This document shows positions 1-14,400 of a stretch of DNA of 64,000 nucleotides, piece by piece. This stretch comes from Heterobilharzia americana (lineage: Eukaryota > Platyhelminthes > Trematoda > Strigeidida > Schistosomatidae). The translations under genes and the position numbers were made by a program. The stretch lies in assembly GCA_944470555.2 (NCBI GenBank), contig OX104131.1, forward strand, positions 16,856,515-16,920,514, written 5' to 3'. How positions within the stretch are numbered: the stretch's first letter is position 1; each line of letters opens with the position of its first letter. The notes under the pieces were generated by a model. The model had not been told where the DNA came from. It did no database searches and saw only the letters and a program-made list of their open reading frames with translations.

Positions 1-819
1 TATAGCAAACAATGCAACAGTATTACTTATTCGATGACGTTCCCAGTATAAATTATTGCTCCTAAGCATGTCAAAGTATTTACACAACTGATTTTCATAG
101 TCCTATCAACCTCATATACTTTGTGTTTAGTGCTAGTAAACTTTTCCTTATCTCCTGTGTAGATATTGTGTTATTCCTACTACATGGGTTAGGTATTAGT
201 TGATTCAGCGTAAAAAGATTCTGTAATCAAAGTCTCTTCACAAATTATACTGGACTTGATAATATATTCATTTGTTTCAATTAACTCAAAATAATATTAT
301 AACATGATAGTAGGTAGATATTGAGAAGTTTTCTACATGATGTTTGTGAACTTTTCTACAGCACTTACGTGAGAGTATTTAGCGTCCACTTTACTATATC
401 AGCAATTACGTCTAATCATGTTTTTTGTTGTTGAAAATATAAGTATATAAGTACATACACATTTACACGATAACAAGAAAAGATGAACTTTTTCTACAGA
501 AAGTTTGTACTTGTATTCCATTAATTATGATGCAATTATTTCTTTCTTCGTCTATTATATGAACAAAATCAGTGCATTGGAACATGACAAAAAGTTACTT
601 TTATGTGTGAATGTCATATTTATAAAGTGTATTTTTTTTTCAGTATGAGTCATTGATCTATGCAGTTGATTTTCAACTATTGGATAATGGTAGGTAGACA
701 CCTATCGAGGTTTGGGTAACCTGGGTACTATCATTATACGTCACACAACTGATGCAGTTCAACATTTATGTCATTGTTAAGAGATTTCAGTTTTCGTTAC
801 CTTTAGATTGGATTCCGGT

Positions 820-1010
820 CTAGTGGCCCTTGATAAGGTGCTCACCGTGAAACCTAAGGGATCTGGATTCAATCCTTGGAAGAGTGATGGATGTGCATTG
901 CTGGAGAGTTCTATACTAGGACAAAACAGTTGTCCAGTGCTCCCAGATTTCCAATGGCTTCCCAACTAGTGTCAGACCTTGATGTATGCCAACTTGACAT
1001 ACATTTAGAT
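820..1010 (+). mobile_element. Second SINE family, decayed
   Basis: tagtggcccttgataaggtg and ggattcaatcc form a head. The ribozyme remnant at 894-945 reads gctggagagttc and acaaaacagttgtccag, with both core boxes altered. Confidence 0.6.
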
Positions 1011-1119
1011 TAATTATCACATTTCTGTAGTGTTCACATTTTAACTACATGACTATTGTTCATTTGGTTACATGATCCTATTTGCATGTTATATATTCTT
1101 AGTTGTCCTATACTTAGAG

Positions 1120-1480
1120 GCGACCAGATTAAAACATGGTATCATTCCTTGAAGTCTTTGATTGTTGGTCTAAGCCATGACGGAAATGTAAACCCCGGAC
1201 TGGGGTCCACGTAGTGAACGAAAGTGGTGGTGGGAGACTCTAGGTGATATGACTCATATGTATCCTCTGAATTACCTCCATCTTGATCATAATACCGAAG
1301 TTCACTGCAGTTTCACTCATTGTTGTTCTCTTTTCATAACTTCCTACTACCTTTGATTACTCTCTTCTTTGTTTCTTTATCTTTCATCTTGAAGCATTCT
1401 CGCTTGATATGCTGATATAGGATATGGAAACTTGAACGGTTATGCAGTAATGAAAAGTCCTTTTTTGTTATTGTCTATCT
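1120..1480 (+). mobile_element. Second LINE family, 3' end fragment
   Basis: The bases follow the family's last codons and 3' untranslated region (ggtctaagccatgacgg, gactctaggtgatatg, ttgaacggttatgcagtaatg), as seen at 22480-22840. Confidence 0.6.
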
Positions 1481-2107
1481 GTCCTCTGCCTACACTTCAT
1501 ATTTTTTAATGTTTATCAACTAAACAGTCCTCAGAACTCAAGGAAATACATAATGATTTTAAGATTTGAATCCATAACATTTATGGGGAATTTGAGTCTT
1601 CCCTGTTGAGTTATAAAAGAAGAAAGCCTTCAGGGAACAAATTTGTTCTCAGCAATATCATTTAAGTAATTACTCAGTGTGCATCTTTGAGATGTTCTTC
1701 CGAGTTTTATAAAGTACACGAAGTGAATCACCTGAAATTGTATTCTCTGTCGACTGAGTACTGTAGGATGGGTCTTTCCATTGATCTAAATTCACCTTTA
1801 CTGAACTATTTCATTGAACAATGTCTTTGCAAATAGCTTATATACCTAGCTTCATAGGAGAAGGGGAACTGATATATACACAGTAAAGCAGCTAGCAGTG
1901 GTAGTTTATCCTGCATACAGGTGTCCAACATTGTATTTTAAACTGTGTGTATGTACTTATGTACATTATGTCGCTTAATTTAGTTAGGTATCAATAAAAT
2001 TAAGTTAAAAATAAAGATTAAAACTGTTGGTTACTATTCAGCAGCCTTAACTTCTTCAAAATATTTATTTGACTGTATTGTTGTGTTTTTTTTTATACAT
2101 GTATTAG

Positions 2108-2449
2108 CGTATACATCGGATGTTATTGCTCGTAGTCGAATTGATCTGATTCAAGTAGCAAGTGAAGTTGGTTCAGATTGGCCTAAACTAATTGAAGTTC
2201 TTGTACCTCAATCGAATTTAAAAAGTTCATGTACTGTCAATCAATTAGTGAATTGGATTAATGAGAGTGAACCTAAATGGCAAGTGGAAAGAAATAAGAG
2301 AGCAATGGAATTAGGTGGAACAATAGAAGCTAGTGATGTCGCCGGTAGTTTTGGTGGTCCAATCAGTGTGAATGAATTACGAACAGTACAAGATCAAGCT
2401 TTAGCTGTTCTATTGGCTTGGCGTGAAGAATATGGAGAAATGGCTACAG
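2108..2449 (+). CDS. Exon A: death domain, N-terminal two thirds
   Basis: The acceptor AG is at 2106-2107 after a T-rich tract, and the donor GT at 2450. The exon enters with two bases completing a codon and leaves with one base (phase 1). It encodes the first death-domain helix (DLIQVASEVGSDWPKLIEVL), a polar stretch with VNQLVNWINESEPKW, a glycine/serine insert around SDVAGSFGGPISVN, then the helix QALAVLLAWREEYG. The methionine upstream at 2083 lies in the intron's T-rich tract and is not a start. Confidence 0.8.
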
Positions 2450-5400
2450 GTATGACAATTTAACTGTTGAATAGCATGTAGAAACTGTAAAGGCATATCA
2501 AATACAGGGATATCATTATTACTTTTATTATTATCACTAATATTATTAATTACTAAGCGCTAATACCATAGTGCTGTTTAACCTCCTAGTTACTAATAAA
2601 TAACTGGTGTCAGAATCAGTTGCTACTGGTTAAACATGTTCGATAGCTTGTGTAATTTATTTTCATAGTAAACTGATTTTTTCTTTTAAAGAATTTTTAA
2701 TTTGATGAATATATAAATTCTATATACACATTCTACACCTTATCTTTTTTAAAGGTAATGAATTAGATTATGCACTTCGTCAAATCGGTCGTGAAGATGT
2801 CACCAAATCATGTATGCATGATATTCGATATGTACTTGATGCTGATGAACATGCTAAGGTGAATTACTTTCAAACTAATATTATGATTATGATTTTTATT
2901 TATTATTAAAGTCATTTCTCAACATTGTCCTGTGTTAATTGTAATGCAAATCTTTTGATTCAATCTCTTAATTGATTTGTTAGCGTTACACAAAACTTCT
3001 GTATTCAGCTATCCATTTCAGTCAATTTACATCCTCCACCTAAAGTACAAGTTCTGTGTAACCCCTCCTTCTAATACTTTTGCAGTTTAAGGAGTTATAT
3101 ATTTGGAAACTATTGATGACTAGTGGTTAGCAGTAGAATTTAGGATATGTGTCCCGTGCCATGTAGGTCATGACATCTAAATGCACCTGCTTTGCAGTTA
3201 GTGTCGTCGTTTTCACTGAGACGCGAATCTAATACTCATCATTTCAAACACCAGAACGTTATCCCCTAACCCACTGAGTCATGATAGCTACTCTTTGTCG
3301 AACGGATATCGTTTGTTAGCTACTGAGATTTGTTTTAGTAGTATTAAATTGACGTCTCAAAATTGTCTATACACAACTGAGATTCATCTTGTTTCACTAC
3401 CAAATCTCATTCATTTCTGAGGGTCATTCAATTTAAATAAGTTAGCGAGGAAAATCTTCATATTGATCCACTGACTTGGAAGAAATGTATCTCGATTTAT
3501 GTTCTTGGATTTTTATTAAGATTATTCACTATCAGTATGACGAAAATGATTATTATTCTTACTCTTATGAAATTCTTTTCTTGTTAGGCTACTCGTCAAA
3601 TAGACGAACGTAAAGGTTCAGATCCTATGAATCCTGCTATGTCCGATCCTTTCTCAACATCTTTAGCGGCTACAACAACTTTAATGTCTGGTATGGAGGA
3701 TATCTCAGCTCAGTCATACGTTGAAAATGATCAAGTTGTTAATAGTTTCGGTCAAAAAGGTGTAGTTAAAAGTCCAGGTATAACAGTGTCTCCATTACCT
3801 GATGAATCTGAAATAATAACACAGGGTCATGTGGCTTCAGATAGTCAAATTCCAGGAAAATCTGGAGAAATCAGTGGTTATAGTGAAGAAGAGATACTTC
3901 CTACTGGCCAAGTTCAGGCGGAATTCGAAGAGGATAATGAAGAATTTTGGCAACAAACAGGTGTAGAACCAGCTAGTTCAACTAGCCAGCATGGCGGTGA
4001 TCCGTTGTTGGTTCAGAAACATGATGAATTAGTTGCACGTGAAGAAGCAGATATTATTCGTGACAGTGAATCAATGACAACTAGCTCGGAACTGATTGCT
4101 CCTGGAATACAAGATTCTCAGCAAGAAATATATGAAACAGATGAAAAAATCGCCGGTACCTTGAGGTCAGAAGGTGAGATTGAAGATGAGAACCATGATG
4201 AACAGTCAGATATTCCTGATTATTACAAAGGTGAGCATAAGTTGTCAACACCTCACATTTATGTATGCATTCATTTAAATCCTTCAATCATCACATCACT
4301 ATATGCATCTTAAAGTCATGAAGACTATATTAACTACTTGTGAGTAATCAAGTGTAAGAATCAACGAAATCAGATGATTTGGTTAGAGTAATACTAGTAA
4401 TAATAATGATCAGACAGTATCGAGGCCTCAACAAAGGAGCCCATCTGCCAACAAGAGTCTATAACTTCAACCCTGTATAGCAATGGGAGATTGCACATAC
4501 CAAACAACAGCTGATACCTGTTGCACAAGAGGTGGCTGACACACCCCAGTGGCCTAGTGGGTAGCACTGGCGTTTGAAACGACGGGGACTGGGTTCGAGT
4601 CTCCGTCGAAACAACATCAGTCACTGGGGTGCAGGTACGTCCAGCTGACGAGTCCCAAATATAACGAAACTTGCGTTCTGGGTTTCACTGCTAGCCTGCA
4701 ATTAGAGCATAGTATGGTAATTTCTTATCTCATTGCACGTATCCAACTGGGACAGCTTTGAATTATGCAAAAATGCAATGCCTAAAGAGATTAAGGAGTT
4801 TTTGAGAACTGAGACTGGTTGGTTGGCGGAGTAAGTAATCATTTAGAAGTCAGCCAGCCAATCTACAAGGGATCTGGTGCAAGTCGTCACCATACTTCAT
4901 GTTGGCACATCAAAAGGGAAGGCATCAAAATGACAGAGAAATAAGCGAGAAGGTAATTGAAAGTCGTAGGAAGAGATGATTATGAGATAATGGAACAACG
5001 GAATGGGATATGAAGACAACGAGTGGATGCATCCGCACCACTGAAATCGATCCTAAGCCAAATCACCCCGTCTCCAACCACTGGTTTTTTGTTTTTTATT
5101 GAACCGCAACCGGGAAGTTTACATTTGCCTACATGGCTCAAACTAGAAGTCAGACTGTACACACTCATAGAATGTTTTGCCTACTCGCCTCTGATCTTTT
5201 TTCAGACTGAACCTACTTTAACTAATACTTTTCATGGAGTAGACGGTGAGTAGACATACGTAACACATATCTCAGCAACAAATAGCCACTTCTACTTAGG
5301 TTCTGTATAAAAACCTATTCCGGATAATTTTATAACGAGGATGGACAAACATAAGTTCGAGAAAACTGTTGTGGAGGTCATAAATTAATCAGACCAATAG

Positions 5401-8400
5401 CGCTTCTATACGTTTATCAGACTTTGACCAGTCACTCTTTCCAGATGTCACTCATTTCCGTAAAAATCGGATAACCAGCAATAAATAAGTCTCCTTCATC
5501 AAACCTAAGGAAACCAATCAACATGGAAAATCCTGTGTCTTAAAAGAGTGAACCGGCTATTTTAAAACCATATTTACTGGAGTTAAACAATATGTGGCAG
5601 TAAATTAAATCTGTTGAATAGTTAGTACTTCATTCAAATAACAAAAGCTATTCACTCATAACGAATTAACCTCGCTATAATGCATTTAAGCAATGATAGC
5701 AAGTCGTATAATTTTATCTCCATTTGCGAAATATGAATACTGAAAATTAGATTTAAAATACATCCAGATAATTTGTAAACCTACTACTGATTAGGATGAA
5801 ATGAGATAAACTTGTTAGTACATATTCAGGCTGTACAGCTCAGCATAGAAGTATGGCCAAAAGTACTATGATTTGAGTAGTCAAACTTTGAAACGATTCA
5901 GAGAGAGTAAATTAATCGAGAACATGATGTTTAAATGATCAAGAGAGATACGTGAGATTGTGGCCTGTCGGTTGAAACACTTGACATTTGACAGACGAGA
6001 CTCATGTTCGAAGTCAGTATCGTATATTTTCACACAGTAAGTGTGGCTTATAGTTTAGTGTGAAATCCTGTAAACGATTTAGTTGGATGGTGTGCGGCAC
6101 ATTTCTTAGTGGCCATCTCGACGAACGTAATCTGACAATTTACATGCCTCGAATAAACAATCAGAAACTTTTGCAATGGTAAAATATCATAATCTGATCA
6201 CACTTACCATTTTCTAGCTAACATTACACGTAGCGGTAGATTTCACCTTTGTGTACGTAATAGGTATCCATGTGACGTCTGGCGAGTGGAGTCTAACTTT
6301 TTCGCGAACTTACATACATTCATGTAATAGTGTAACCTCATGATAAACATTGTCTTGAAGAGTTCAAATAATAAGCCTGAAAAGTGGGAATGATGTGAGC
6401 AAAAGTCATAAGGAAAAGTAGTAGATTTAATAACGAAATGTGATACTACGATTTGAATAATGATACCTAGTGCTTCATCTTCCCGGCCTGAATTGATTCT
6501 GAGCCATATTACAAGCGATTGCAAAAATCGGTTTCGGTTTACGCACTGGCGCCAACCAGGATGTTTAAATTTCTGTGCAAGTTTTACACTAACAATCAAA
6601 GACTTTATGCATTGATACCGCTTCTTGATTTTGTCACCCTTAACTTCTTTCCACTTAACCCTACTTTAGCCAATATAGCGTTTTGGTAATGAAGGCTTAC
6701 AGCCTTACTGACTGACTTTCGTTTATGATCAAAAACTGTAGGCCTAGTCTCTGTATTACACAGTGTTTCCACAGCATACGTCTGATACTATGAAGACAAC
6801 GTCTATCGAATACCTAGAACTGTCTTATGACTTCGAGCCTTAGAAACCGTGTTTCACAACCACAGAGTAAGATCTATCAAACTGCTGCGCAGTACAGTTG
6901 ACTCTTAGTGCGCAGTCGAATATCTCACCAATGTCATAGTTGGCATAGTTTGGCAGGAGCCATATAAGCCTTTTGTATTTGTGCAACTGTTTTGTAGACT
7001 ACTGACTCATCTATTCTCATCTTGCTTGCCAAGTAAATAAGATGGTCAACTCACTCAATTACTTCACTGTCCACTGTCAGATGAGGTGGTGGTACCAACC
7101 AATAAGGAAGTATCAGTTTACTTCCCCAACAGCTTTAGTTTGTCAAGTAAATGTGTCTCGAAAAATCAACAGCGTTATCCAACAAGCCTATATCATTGTG
7201 GAAAAATCTATATATTTCAATGGATAGTTCCTTTATAGTATGGAAGCGGGTGGAGATCTGATTACTTGCATGCCATATATTGTATATATAAAATGCGCAG
7301 TAACAATCGATCTCCGTTAACTCATTCAATCCTGTTGATTCAGAATATTTTATGATCATTATTCATTACATATCCCTTTGGTTCTCTTTCCAAGTTTTGT
7401 TTATACTCTGGAGTTTCTTTAGCGGTTGGATTTGTTTTACGGGGTAGGGTTGCTAGCCGTATGCCCAAACTTCCCTCTTCACCCGGGCTTAGGACCGGCC
7501 AGTAACTAGTGAACTAGTTAACCAGACGAGGTTTATGATAGCCTCTGTCAATTCATTCACCTGTAGGAAATCGACAACCGGATGGCTATCTCTAGTCCAC
7601 GTCAGTGATTGATTCTCAACTTGCAGTTGTAGCGCTACACTTTTTAGCAGCGACAAGATAATGAAAATACTTTCCTGCTACTAACTTCAAGTTACAATTA
7701 CATCAGACCATGAATTTACTGATATTGAAGGTTCTTAACCTATGAACATTAATCACCCTAGTGACCCGACCCAACAATATTTCTATGGATGCTTAAGGAA
7801 ATGGATGACACTGTTGTTTGCTTAGCTCTTCGTTTCTACGTATATTCACAATGTGATACTGTTCTATTTTCTGTCGATGTTGTATCTAAACTACTTACTT
7901 TTTGAACTTATAGAACCTGAAATATCATCTTCACAAACCCAACAACAGTATACCAGCTTCCCAATGGAAGACGAAACAGCAAGACAGGCAGCAAACGACA
8001 ACGGAAATATGCATCCTTCAATGGAACATTGTTGGGATCAAGAAGCCGATTTATCAGATGATGCATTACATCATGAAACGGAGAAAACTGCAGAAACAGA
8101 TATTCAGCGTCCAGTTGAAGGTATGATTCTTTTGACGTTACCTGTATCATCCCGTCGTTGACTAAACTGAATTGACTGGTTGACCAGTGGATAACACCCT
8201 GGGGTTTGAACTGATCGATCTTGAGTTCAAATTTTAGCGGAGACAACATCGCTCACTGGGAGACAGGTACACCCAGCTGACGAGTCCCAAATACGATGAA
8301 ACGCGCGTCCTAGATTCCACTGCTAGTCACTACCTATCGTTGATATGGGTTTTTTTAAAATTCAAATTATTATTATTATTATTTTATTATCTGTCCCTTG

Positions 8401-11400
8401 GGTTCCTGGTGGAATATAGGGCTTCAGTAGCACGTCTCCATTGCACTCTCTTCCCTGCAATCTTTTGAACCTGGCTCCACGACTACCCAGAAGCTCTCAT
8501 TTCTTCCTCACACGATCTCCTCCATGTCACCCTCACCTCGGACGCCCAGCTCTTCGCTTCCTATCTGAGTTCCACTCGAGTGCCTGGACTGGTGCGTGAT
8601 GTCCCCAGTCGGCCTCCTCGGTGCATGCCCAATCCATCTCCACTTCCTCCTGCATATTTGTTGAGCGATAGGTTTTTGGTTGGTTCGTTGCCCGGCCAGA
8701 GTTCCTTGTTGCTTATTCTTATTAATCTGGCCATCTGATCTTCAATGACGAGCCAGCGTAGGTAGTTGTTGATGAATATCTGTAGTTTGTTGGAAATCCC
8801 TTTCGTAATGCGCCAAGTCTCTGAACCATCACATAGAAGCACTGACTTGACTGAGTTGGTGTTGAAAATCCGGATGTTGTTCTTTATGCTGAATGCAGAA
8901 GATCTCCACACTAGTTTCAGATTAATGAACGCGTTGCTGTCTTGCTTTTCCGATCCTGGCTGTTTTGACGTCCTCGTCTGTGCCGCCTGTAGTTGAAACA
9001 GTGCTGCCTAGATAGGTGAAAAAGGGTACTTCCTTTAAGTTTCTCCCGTTGATGGTGATTGGTGCTTGTTGTTGTTGTTGTTGTCGGTGGTGGTTGGGTA
9101 TCATCATCACCTCTGTCTTCTCTACGTTCACTTGAAGTCCCGTCTTCGCTGCCTCTTCTGTCAACTTGTTAGTTTTTGCTCGTAGATCTTCGAGTTTGTG
9201 CGACATTAGACACAAGTCATTGGCGAAATCCAAATCTCTTAGGATCTTTTCCCCGGTTTAGCCGGCGTATCCCCCTCTTCTCGCTTCTCACTGTTTTGTT
9301 GCATGATCCAGTCGACCACAATCAGGAAGATCATGGGCGATAGTAGGTGGCAGCCTTGTCTTACTCCTGTCTTCACTTCAAAAGCATCACTGAGCTTCCC
9401 GTTGTGGATCACCTGGCATGTAGCGTCTTCATATAGTTGTTGAATGAGATTGATAAAGGTTTGTGGTATTCGGTAGTGTTGAAGCGGCTGCCTGTCAAAT
9501 TACTTCTCTGTCGACGCTGTCAAAGGCCTTTTCAAAGTCGATGAAGTTGAGGTAGAGGGTTGACTGCCATTCTATACTCTGTTCTATGATGATGCATAGA
9601 GTGGCGTTGCAATTTGATCGGCACATGAATTGTTCCTCCTGAAGCCAGCCTGTCGTGGTCATAATTTTGAATGCAGAGCATGTTTTTTAGCCTCTCCAGG
9701 ATGATGCGGCTGAATGTTTTGTTTGGGTGGACAGGAGCGTGATTCCTCACCAGTTCTTGCAAAGGCTTAGGTCGCCCTCGTTCGGGAGTTTGACAAGATG
9801 AGACTTTCTTCCAATCTGCAGATACCTTCCCTTCCTTCGAAACCTTCTGCAGTAGTGGTGTGAGCATGTCCACTGTTGTCCCTGTGTCTGTTCTCAGTGC
9901 TTCTGGCGGGATTCCATCCTGTCCTGCTGCTTTCCCACATTTCAGTAGGTTTATGACGCTTAGGACTTCGACTTTTGTTGGAGGATTTGTGTTGACTGGT
10001 AGTTCTGCGGCTGCAGGTGGCATTTCTGGACGAGTTGCAGGTGTTGGTGGTGGTGGTGGTGGTGGTGGTCGATTCAAGAGCTTATTGAAGTGGTCAGCCC
10101 ATCAGCTCCTTTGTTCCTCCGCTTTGGTAACTAGGTTTTCTTCATCATCTTTCATTGGTTTCATCTGTGTTGATCTCTACCCTCCCCAGATAGTAACCTG
10201 GTTATTTGATACAAAGTTGTCAGGTCTCTGTCTCTCCTACCTGCAGCTTGTTCTGCTTCACTTGCCAGTGTGTCGTAGAAGTGTCTTTTGTCTTTGCACG
10301 CACTATTGTTCACTTCCCTGTCCAGTGTAGTGTTTTATACGTTGGACTCAGTTCCTCTTCTCGTCGTTCATCACTGCACTGCACTGCACTGCACTGGTTT
10401 ATCTTCTGCTTCACCATCCTCTTCTCCCTCCTCTATCAGCTTCCATGTGTCGATAGAGATCCATTCCTCGTATTGTTTCCTCTTCCTCACTAATACGGTT
10501 ATGCAAGTTTCTTCCCACATCTCTTTCAAAGAGTTCCAGTGTTCTTCGATGCAGGTTTCCTCGGGGATGTTGCTCAATGTCTCTCTCCCATTTTGTCCTG
10601 ATGACTTGACTGACTGACGTGAAGATGTCCCTTGTAGTTTCGTGCTTCAGTTTGTGTTCTGGGTGTTGAACTTGAACTTTGGTCTATCACCAACTTTTTT
10701 GAAGGCTTTCAACTTGATTTGGAAGGTTCCTTGCACTAGATAGTGAGTGGTGAGTGTGAAGCTATATCTGCTCCTCTTCTTCATCTGATCTTGTGTCGAG
10801 TAGACTGGGTCTCCACTTTCTTGAGATTGAGATGAAGTGGATGTGATTTTCAGTGTAGTGTGTCCTGGTGTCTGGTGAAATCAAATGCATGTCGCTCGCT
10901 TTGTGGATATCCTTGTGCTTGAACACAGTGTCTCACTGCAATCACCAAATGGTTGAATACACAGAATTCTGCAACCAATTCTTCATTCTCGTTCATCACC
11001 TCACCGAGCGCTTCTCGACCCATGGTTAGTTCTCTTCCGGTGTTGTCGGCTTCGAGTTTGGGATTCATGTCACGGATTGGGATTTTTATGTTGCCAAGTG
11101 GGGTGAGGTCTTGTCCAGTAGTGATTTTAGTTGTCTGTAGAATTCTTCCTTCTTCTCTTGATTTGCATTATTTTTACGTGCACAGCGTAGCATTGCATGA
11201 TTGTGACTTTCCTTCCTTTTGAGTTGAACCTTGCTGTTATGATCCTGGAGGAGATTGGTTCCCACCACATGAGAGCCTGTGATGCTGTTGGGGACATCAT
11301 GGTAGCCACTCCCTCCGTGTGCTCATGGTTGTCTTCTGGGTGACCCGAGTAGATTATTGATTCTCCAGATGACAGTTTGAAGAGTCCACTTCTATTCCAT

Positions 11401-14400
11401 CTGCTTTGCAAATTCCTAACACTTCAATGCGATACCTTCTCATCTCCTTTGCAATCTGGGCAGCCTTACTAGGTTCAGACATAGTGCGGACATTCCATGT
11501 GTGCCCATATTTACTTTTGCTTTCATCGAGAGAAGACACATCGGCTAATTGGCTTCCCGAAGGCTTTCACCAACCTGCATCATTTCGCCTCTCCGATTCC
11601 AGCGAGGAATAATTTTGTTTTTATCTTTTATATTTTGTTTATACTCTGGAGTTTCTTTAGCGGTTGGATTTGTTTTACGGGGTAGGGTTGCTAGCCGTAT
11701 GCCCAAACTTCCCTCTTCACCCGGGCTTAGGACCGGCCAGTAACTAGTGAACTAGTTAACCAGACGAGGTTTATGATAGCCTCTGTCAATTCATTCACCT
11801 GTAGGAAATCGACAACCGGATGGCTATCTCTAGTCCACGTCAGTGATTGATTCTCAACTTGCAGTTGTAGCGCTACACTTTTTAGCAGCGACAAGATAAT
11901 GAAAATACTTTCCTGCTACTAACTTCAAGTTACAATTACATCAGACCATGAATTTACTGATATTGAAGGTTCTTAACCTATGAACATTAATCACCCTAGT
12001 GACCCGACCCAACAATATTTCTATGGATGCTTAAGGAAATGGATGACACTGTTGTTTGCTTAGCTCTTCGTTTCTACGTATATTCACAATGTGATACTGT
12101 TCTATTTTCTGTCGATGTTGTATCTAAACTACTTACTTTTTGAACTTATAGAACCTGAAATATCATCTTCACAAACCCAACAACAGTATACCAGCTTCCC
12201 AATGGAAGACGAAACAGCAAGACAGGCAGCAAACGACAACGGAAATATGCATCCTTCAATGGAACATTGTTGGGATCAAGAAGCCGATTTATCAGATGAT
12301 GCATTACATCATGAAACGGAGAAAACTGCAGAAACAGATATTCAGCGTCCAGTTGAAGGTATGATTCTTTTGACGTTACCTGTATCATCCCGTCGTTGAC
12401 TAAACTGAATTGACTGGTTGACCAGTGGATAACACCCTGGGGTTTGAACTGATCGATCTTGAGTTCAAATTTTAGCGGAGACAACATCGCTCACTGGGAG
12501 ACAGGTACACCCAGCTGACGAGTCCCAAATACGATGAAACGCGCGTCCTAGATTCCACTGCTAGTCACTACCTATCGTTGATATGGGTTTTTTTAAAATT
12601 CAAATTATTATTATTATTATTTTATTATCTGTCCCTTGGGTTCCTGGTGGAATATAGGGCTTCAGTAGCACGTCTCCATTGCACTCTCTTCCCTGCAATC
12701 TTTTGAACCTGGCTCCACGACTACCCAGAAGCTCTCATTTCTTCCTCACACGATCTCCTCCATGTCACCCTCACCTCGGACGCCCAGCTCTTCGCTTCCT
12801 ATCTGAGTTCCACTCGAGTGCCTGGACTGGTGCGTGATGTCCCCAGTCGGCCTCCTCGGTGCATGCCCAATCCATCTCCACTTCCTCCTGCATATTTGTT
12901 GAGCGATAGGTTTTTGGTTGGTTCGTTGCCCGGCCAGAGTTCCTTGTTGCTTATTCTTATTAATCTGGCCATCTGATCTTCAGTGACGAGCCAGCGTAGG
13001 TAGTTGTTGATGAATATCTGTAGTTTGTTGGAAATCCCTTTCGTAATGCGCCAAGTCTCTGAACCATCACATAGAAGCACTGACTTGACTGAGTTGGTGT
13101 TGAAAATCCGGATGTTGTTCTTTATGCTGAATGCAGAAGATCTCCACACTAGTTTCAGATTAATGAACGCGTTGCTGTCTTGCTTTTCCGATCCTGGCTG
13201 TTTTGACGTCCTCGTCTGTGCCGCCTGTAGTTGAAACAGTGCTGCCTAGATAGGTGAAAAAGGGTACTTCCTTTAAGTTTCTCCCGTTGATGGTGATTGG
13301 TGCTTGTTGTTGTTGTTGTTGTCGGTGGTGGTTGGGTATCATCATCACCTCTGTCTTCTCTACGTTCACTTGAAGTCCCGTCTTCGCTGCCTCTTCTGTC
13401 AACTTGTTAGTTTTTGCTCGTAGATCTTCGAGTTTGTGCGACATTAGACACAAGTCATTGGCGAAATCCAAATCTCTTAGGATCTTTTCCCCGGTTTAGC
13501 CGGCGTATCCCCCTCTTCTCGCTTCTCACTGTTTTGTTGCATGATCCAGTCGACCACAATCAGGAAGATCATGGGCGATAGTAGGTGGCAGCCTTGTCTT
13601 ACTCCTGTCTTCACTTCAAAAGCATCACTGAGCTTCCCGTTGTGGATCACCTGGCATGTAGCGTCTTCATATAGTTGTTGAATGAGATTGATAAAGGTTT
13701 GTGGTATTCGGTAGTGTTGAAGCGGCTGCCTGTCAAATTACTTCTCTGTCGACGCTGTCAAAGGCCTTTTCAAAGTCGATGAAGTTGAGGTAGAGGGTTG
13801 ACTGCCATTCTATACTCTGTTCTATGATGATGCATAGAGTGGCGTTGCAATTTGATCGGCACATGAATTGTTCCTCCTGAAGCCAGCCTGTCGTGGTCAT
13901 AATTTTGAATGCAGAGCATGTTTTTTAGCCTCTCCAGGATGATGCGGCTGAATGTTTTGTTTGGGTGGACAGGAGCGTGATTCCTCACCAGTTCTTGCAA
14001 AGGCTTAGGTCGCCCTCGTTCGGGAGTTTGACAAGATGAGACTTTCTTCCAATCTGCAGATACCTTCCCTTCCTTCGAAACCTTCTGCAGTAGTGGTGTG
14101 AGCATGTCCACTGTTGTCCCTGTGTCTGTTCTCAGTGCTTCTGGCGGGATTCCATCCTGTCCTGCTGCTTTCCCACATTTCAGTAGGTTTATGACGCTTA
14201 GGACTTCGACTTTTGTTGGAGGATTTGTGTTGACTGGTAGTTCTGCGGCTGCAGGTGGCATTTCTGGACGAGTTGCAGGTGTTGGTGGTGGTGGTGGTGG
14301 TGGTGGTCGATTCAAGAGCTTATTGAAGTGGTCAGCCCATCAGCTCCTTTGTTCCTCCGCTTTGGTAACTAGGTTTTCTTCATCATCTTTCATTGGTTTC

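Larger units (their letters stand above)
1..2107. other. Probable intron upstream of exon A
   Basis: AT-rich; apart from the SINE at 820 and the LINE piece at 1120 no exon was recognised. It should belong to the death-domain gene because exon A begins in mid-codon. Confidence 0.5.

Noticed and set aside
7853..8161. Exon D read as a separate 102-codon gene starting at 7853
   Set aside because: The first 20 codons lie in the intron before a good acceptor, and phases fit splicing to exon C.
9860..10330. 156-codon + strand open frame with a glycine run (also at 14098)
   Set aside because: It is the opposite strand of the decayed RTE, and its glycine run mirrors the proline run there.
10371..10577. 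Small - strand frames rich in E and W (also at 14609; related + strand frame at 24855)
   Set aside because: They are the linker between endonuclease and reverse transcriptase of the RTE, not separate genes.
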